Shown here one piece after another: positions 6,653 through 9,775 of a stretch of DNA of 9,775 bases (position 1 is its first letter; each line of letters begins with the position of its first letter). The notes under the pieces are model-generated. The model made no database searches and was not told the origin of the DNA. It saw only the letters and a program-made list of their open reading frames with translations. Position numbers and translations under genes: made by a program. This stretch comes from Melioribacteraceae bacterium (GTDB lineage: Bacteria > Bacteroidota > Ignavibacteria > Ignavibacteriales > Melioribacteraceae). Location: NCBI GenBank assembly GCA_015486905.1, contig WFQV01000413.1:1-9775 (forward strand), written 5' to 3'.

Positions 6653-9194
6653 AAATTAACGGATATTCTTTTAATGCAGCTAAAATGTAATAAAGTGTGT
6701 CTTGTGTTGCCTGGAAGTAAACAATTTTTATTGCAAGAAAAATTAATATGAATAAAATTCCCCAGAAATAAACGGCTCTCGGCGTTACGTCGAAGATGAT
6801 GTAAGTCCCCATAAACAATCTTTTAATCGTCCAGAGCAAAAAGAGAAGGAGTAAAGCGTAAATGTAAATATTAATGACGTTTGCCAACAAAATTTTGTGA
6901 AGTACTAATTCCAAAGGCAGTAAAATAGTTAACGGTAAAAATGACCAGACAGTAACGAAATAAATATTTGAGAAGAAAACTTTCTGCTTAACGAATAGCG
7001 AGCCGATTTTTAAAATGCCCGCCATTATTGGAAACAGTAAAATTGAAAATCCCCACAGAATGAAGAAAGAAGCAATAGGATGCCAAGCCAAGTAACTTAA
7101 TACGTTGGTGAGGCAAAACGAATTAAAAGCAATTAAAATTTTTTCAAGCAGAATGTTCATTCTTAGGAAATAGAGAATAATTGTAATCAGCAAAGAGTGG
7201 GCGCCGGCAAGTACTAGCATTAAAATAAATGCGTGAAAGCCCGAAAGTATTCGGTGGTCGCGAATGTCGGCAAAAAAGTTGTAGGGACGAATTAACGAGC
7301 GGGTCGCATCTTCCCTGAATTGGCGTTTGGAATTGAACAGCAAGCCCATTATTATTCCGAGAATTAATCCCATTAGAATGAAGAAGACAGGGGAGCGGCT
7401 TTTGCGGGTACCAAGTAATATTTTCCCCCCTTTCCTATTGAATAATTTTGAGCTAACTATTCTTAAGCCAAGACTGTTAACGTTTCTGCTTTCGTTTGTC
7501 AAACCTATTCGGTAAACGTTGTCTTTGCTGTATCCGGCGTAGAAAGATGTAAAGTCACCCCGGTAATCGAATATCGAATTGATTACGAAACCGTTTGTCC
7601 TTTGGCGTTTGATTCTGTCTATTAAACCCGAGAAATAATGCGCCTGTGCTTCAATTGAATATTGATTTAAATAACCGTTTGTGTGTCCGTAAACTTTCGG
7701 ATAAGAAATTTCGGAGATAAAAGTTTTTTCCGATATCGGAGAGTTTTTAAGCGAATCGAAGAAAGATGTGTAAGGTTTGGCGTAAATTTCTTTACCGTAG
7801 AGCCTTAAGCCGGGGACTCCTACCGAGGGGAAATCCTTAAAGGATGCGAAAGTTAAAAGGTCTTTGCCTGAAACGGTCTTTGCTAATTTTGAAATGAACG
7901 CACGTGTTTTTGTGTTGCAATTAAGATACGAAGAACCCAACCCAAAAATTATTACGTTCTCAAATTTTGAATAATAATTTGCTGCGGTTTTTAGAATGTC
8001 CGTTATTCGCTTGACGTAACTTTTATCGGTGGTAAATTCCGTCGGCGGATTGTTCAACGGAATTTCAACAATAGGAAGCAATCCGATTTCTCTGCAAAGT
8101 TTTAATTCGAAAGGGTAGGGGTAAGTGAATTTAAACCGCACCGTATTGAATCCGCTTTTTTTAATGAGTTCCAAGTCTTTCTTGACAGAATTAAAAAAAG
8201 TGTCTTTCAGAATGTCGATGTCAGGCTCGGAGTAAATTGTTCCCACAAATGAAAAGGGATGACCGTTCAAGAACATCCCTTCCCGATTTTGCGATAAATC
8301 GAAAATGGAAAATTCTTTTTGAAGCTTGTCAACCGTCTCTCCGTTTTCGATTATTGAAACGGTCAAGTGGTAAAAATTCGGCGAAGCAGGCGACCAATAT
8401 TTTACACCTTTTAATTTTAATTTGAAACTCAAATTTTCCCGATTTGCCAGGTATTTAAAACTTTTATTAATCAAAACAGCGGAGCTTTCATCGTAAACTT
8501 TTGCCCTGACTACAATCTCTTTATTGAGTGACGTGTCTTTGCTATTTTGCGATACCAAATCGAGGTTACAAAAAATCTCAGCGGTTTTCCGCGGAGTGTT
8601 TTGCTCCGTTCTAATTTTTAAATTTGCTACGCTTGAATTAGGCAGCGTTTCTAGTAGAACGTCCCCCAAAATTCCCGCATGGTATTTGGGAAATAAAAAT
8701 CGCTGTGCAACCGGAAGTGTGATTTTATTGTCGAGATTTCCATTAACGATGATTTTTAAAACGTTCTGTCCTTTGTTCAAAGCTTCGGGAGGTAAAATAA
8801 AATTAACGGGTACCGCCCCGCCGGCACTGTGGTAAACTGTAATGTCATTTAAGAGAAATTCGCCGGAGTAATTTAATCCGTAAATAATAAGGCGTAAATT
8901 TTTATCAAACAAATTGTCGGTTAATAAAAAATCCTTTTCAAAAACCAACTTATCCGAGTTTTGAAACGTTAAGGGAATTTTTACTTTTGTCCTTTTCTCT
9001 GGCTCTTCCTGCTTGTAAACGTACCAATTATCATTCAGCGAAATAATTTGTCTGAAATTTGATGTTCCTTCAACAGCAAGATTTTCCTTAGTGAGACCGG
9101 TTGGAAGCAGTTGAATGATTTTAATCTGAGCAAAAGAAGAAGCGGCAATTAAGAGAAAAACCGTTATTTTAAGCGTTAAATGATTTCTTTTCAT
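6651..9194 (-). CDS. Exported GH2-like protein lacking the acid/base glutamate, fused to a Yip1-like membrane domain
   Basis: The 847-residue protein starts with a signal peptide (basic n-region, hydrophobic 9-19, SSFA-Q cleavage after Ala22). Residues 45-185 resemble the GH2 jelly-roll sugar-binding domain; 190-298 the GH2 Ig-like domain, ending with the hallmark WSPASPNFYHLTV (267-279); 305-555 the GH2 TIM barrel (FLNGHPFSFVG at 308-318, GFNTVR at 348-353, LCREIGLLPIVEIPL at 366-380). The usual GNE acid/base motif reads GSS (420-422), the WNFxDF-type motif reads INSIFDY (538-544), but the nucleophile position keeps Glu495 in ISEIS. It is therefore probably not a normal hydrolase. A helix at 602-620, a basic linker (621-650) and about five more helices up to 826 follow; the segment RPYNFFADIRDHR onward resembles Yip1-family domains (inference). 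Topology: body in the periplasm, membrane anchor at the C-terminus. It is the first gene of the operon and carries a weak ribosome binding site. Role unknown; sugar sensing or envelope scaffolding is a guess. Confidence 0.85.
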   Translation of the reverse strand: MKRNHLTLKITVFLLIAASSFAQIKIIQLLPTGLTKENLAVEGTSNFRQIISLNDNWYVYKQEEPEKRTKVKIPLTFQNSDKLVFEKDFLLTDNLFDKNLRLIIYGLNYSGEFLLNDITVYHSAGGAVPVNFILPPEALNKGQNVLKIIVNGNLDNKITLPVAQRFLFPKYHAGILGDVLLETLPNSSVANLKIRTEQNTPRKTAEIFCNLDLVSQNSKDTSLNKEIVVRAKVYDESSAVLINKSFKYLANRENLSFKLKLKGVKYWSPASPNFYHLTVSIIENGETVDKLQKEFSIFDLSQNREGMFLNGHPFSFVGTIYSEPDIDILKDTFFNSVKKDLELIKKSGFNTVRFKFTYPYPFELKLCREIGLLPIVEIPLNNPPTEFTTDKSYVKRITDILKTAANYYSKFENVIIFGLGSSYLNCNTKTRAFISKLAKTVSGKDLLTFASFKDFPSVGVPGLRLYGKEIYAKPYTSFFDSLKNSPISEKTFISEISYPKVYGHTNGYLNQYSIEAQAHYFSGLIDRIKRQRTNGFVINSIFDYRGDFTSFYAGYSKDNVYRIGLTNESRNVNSLGLRIVSSKLFNRKGGKILLGTRKSRSPVFFILMGLILGIIMGLLFNSKRQFREDATRSLIRPYNFFADIRDHRILSGFHAFILMLVLAGAHSLLITIILYFLRMNILLEKILIAFNSFCLTNVLSYLAWHPIASFFILWGFSILLFPIMAGILKIGSLFVKQKVFFSNIYFVTVWSFLPLTILLPLELVLHKILLANVINIYIYALLLLFLLWTIKRLFMGTYIIFDVTPRAVYFWGILFILIFLAIKIVYFQATQDTLYYILAALKEYPLI

Positions 9195-9225
9195 TTCTTG
9201 TAAATTCTAAAAAAATAAGACTTTT

Positions 9226-9254
9226 AATATAATAAATATGCGAGGGCAAATCAA
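9226..9254 (-). promoter_or_regulatory. Candidate sigma70-like promoter for the operon
   Basis: On the minus strand TTGATT (9254-9249) is followed after exactly 17 nt by TATATT (9231-9226). These match the -35 and -10 consensus at four and five of six positions. Transcription would begin near 9219, giving a leader of about 25 nt before the ATG at 9194. It is the only plausible promoter seen upstream of the gene cluster, since later junctions are too tight. The local AT richness makes chance matches common, and Bacteroidota-type promoters differ, so this stays tentative. Confidence 0.42.
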
Positions 9255-9310
9255 TTTTTGAATGGGCTCAAAAGGTGCTGATTTGGGTACAAGTTTAAAT
9301 TTGGTTGCAA

Positions 9311-9397
9311 AAATAGAAATTATTAGAAATGAGAAACTAGAAATAAGAAAATAAGAAATTGTTAAACGCGAGACGCAAGAGGTAAGACGCTAGACAG
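9311..9397. repeat. Degenerate short direct repeats (TAGAAAT/AAGAAA then AGACGC units)
   Basis: From 9311 to 9359 the + strand is nearly all A, G and T with repeated units such as TAGAAAT, TTAGAAAT, ACTAGAAAT and ATAAGAAAT. It then changes to GAGACGCAAGA, TAAGACGC and TAGAC (9369-9395), where GACGC occurs twice 15 nt apart. The units are imperfect and not strictly periodic. This resembles decayed dispersed intergenic repeats seen in some Bacteroidota-related genomes; the identification is inference. Confidence 0.4.
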
Positions 9398-9413
9398 GTC
9401 CGGCTTCGCCCTC

Positions 9414-9450
9414 GCTATCCCGCATTTGTGGGAGGCTACGTCGGGAGACG
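9414..9450. repeat. Two adjacent GC-rich stem-loops
   Basis: The first is GCT-A-TCCCGC, loop ATTT, GTGGGA-GGC (9414-9436), a 9-bp stem with one bulge and two G-T pairs. The second is CGTC-GGGA-GACG (9439-9450), a 4-bp stem closed by a GNRA-type tetraloop. The local GC content is well above the surroundings. Neither is followed by a T-run, so they are more likely parts of a palindromic repeat than terminators. Confidence 0.4.
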
Positions 9451-9618
9451 GGGTGTTGAAAAATTTGAACTTTTAACTACACCAAACATTTTGATAGATT
9501 GCTTCACATCGAAACCTTCAGCATCGTTTTTGTTTTTCCAAATTTTCTTCTACAAACATTCGATTCCCCGCATTTTGCGAGATAAACTCTTTGGGGTCGG
9601 TCATTTTTCAAACCTATT

Positions 9619-9708
9619 CTCCCTTTCCTTCCTTCCCTTTCAAAAAGGGAAGAAGGGAGAGGCTCTCAAAACTTACAAAGAGTCAGCCCTCCCTTCGGGA
9701 AGGGAGGG
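9619..9708. repeat. Cluster of C/G-tract inverted repeats (REP-like)
   Basis: TTCCCTTT-CAA-AAAGGGAA (9633-9651) is a perfect 8-bp stem that extends through CTCCCTT (9619-9625) paired with AAGGGAG (9653-9659) around a bulge. CCCTCCCTTC-GG-GAAGGGAGGG (9687-9708) is a perfect 10-bp inverted repeat. CCCTTTCC (9621-9628) can also pair with GGAAAGGG (9707-9714), enclosing the whole block. The layout is typical of extragenic palindromic or small non-autonomous elements. No target-site duplication was recognised. Confidence 0.55.
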
Positions 9709-9723
9709 AAAGGGTGGGTTGGG
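9697..9723 (+). other. G-quadruplex-capable run of six GGG tracts
   Basis: Six GGG tracts at 9697, 9702, 9706, 9712, 9716 and 9721 are separated by loops of 2, 1, 3, 1 and 2 bases. Four tracts with loops of 1-7 bases suffice for the standard quadruplex motif. The first tracts are also the 3' arm of the 10-bp inverted repeat, so hairpin and quadruplex would compete. In minus-strand transcripts the run would be C-rich. Confidence 0.6.
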
Positions 9724-9775
9724 AAAAATAAGGAAAACAAAAAATAGTAACAAACCGCTCAAGAGGAAAAGACAA

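Larger units (their letters stand above)
9195..9775. other. Intergenic region upstream of the operon, repeat-rich, no confident gene
   Basis: No reading frame here has convincing length, start signal and composition. The region holds, from left to right, a candidate promoter (9226-9254), A/G-rich degenerate repeats (9311-9397), GC-rich hairpins (9414-9450), a stretch with short open frames on the minus strand but no recognisable protein (9436-9604), and a cluster of C/G-tract hairpins with a G-quadruplex-capable run (9619-9723). No tRNA, CRISPR or terminal inverted repeats of an insertion sequence were recognised. No hairpin is followed by a T-run on either strand, so no intrinsic terminator is called. 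The last 50 bases are A-rich and featureless. Confidence 0.7.

Noticed and set aside
3462..6654. Several + strand open frames of 60-116 codons opposite smc, e.g. 3991-4341 and 4247-4504
   Set aside because: They are antisense shadows of the smc coiled-coil and hinge coding sequence, rich in Ser, Phe and Leu as expected from the reverse of Glu/Lys/Asn-rich codons.
6651..9194. Active beta-galactosidase or beta-glucuronidase
   Set aside because: The domain order fits GH2, but the acid/base GNE motif is GSS and other active-site motifs are lost, so an enzyme name would overstate the evidence.
9262..9354. 30-codon + strand frame starting MGSKGADLG
   Set aside because: No ribosome binding site, no recognisable family, and its second half is simply the A/G-rich degenerate repeat.
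9619..9708. Hairpins as an intrinsic terminator
   Set aside because: Neither strand shows a T-run directly after a stem, so the structure fits a palindromic repeat better than a terminator.

Overview
The window reads as a compact, AT-rich bacterial chromosome segment. Every confident gene lies on the minus strand, so transcription runs from high to low coordinates. A lipid A gene (lpxB) and an exported protein whose signal peptide ends in Ala-Gln point to a Gram-negative (diderm) organism. The SMC sequence style (YSVIEL in place of the usual YSxIGQG) and the FAQ signal-peptide end suggest the Bacteroidota/Chlorobiota/Ignavibacteriota group. That placement is inference; no rRNA or other marker is present to confirm it.

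Layout in transcription order. (1) 9195-9775 is a non-coding region of about 580 bp. It carries purine-rich degenerate repeats, several hairpins, a run of six GGG tracts able to form a G-quadruplex, and a plausible sigma70-like promoter close to the first gene. (2) 9194-6651 encodes an 847-residue exported protein: a signal peptide, a glycoside-hydrolase-family-2-like body whose acid/base Asn-Glu pair is replaced by Ser-Ser, and a C-terminal multi-pass membrane module resembling Yip1. (3) 6638-3039 is smc, the chromosome condensation ATPase, starting at TTG. (4) 3039-2311 is an MtnX-like HAD phosphatase with an unusual Arg-rich tail. (5) 2308-1718 is an isoprenylcysteine carboxyl methyltransferase/phospholipid methyltransferase-type membrane enzyme. 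(6) 1733-582 is lpxB, lipid A disaccharide synthase, with no usable ATG. (7) 592-1 is a DUF374-type lysophospholipid acyltransferase, cut by the window edge.

Gene junctions are 12 nt, -1 nt, 2 nt, -16 (or -4) nt and -11 nt, so the six genes very probably form one translationally coupled operon. It joins chromosome segregation (SMC) to envelope biogenesis (LpxB, the acyltransferase, a membrane methyltransferase) and is led by a surface/inner-membrane protein that looks like a catalytically dead sugar-binding sensor or scaffold. That leading gene, its membrane module and the repeat-rich upstream region are the least ordinary parts of the window; the rest is recognisable housekeeping.
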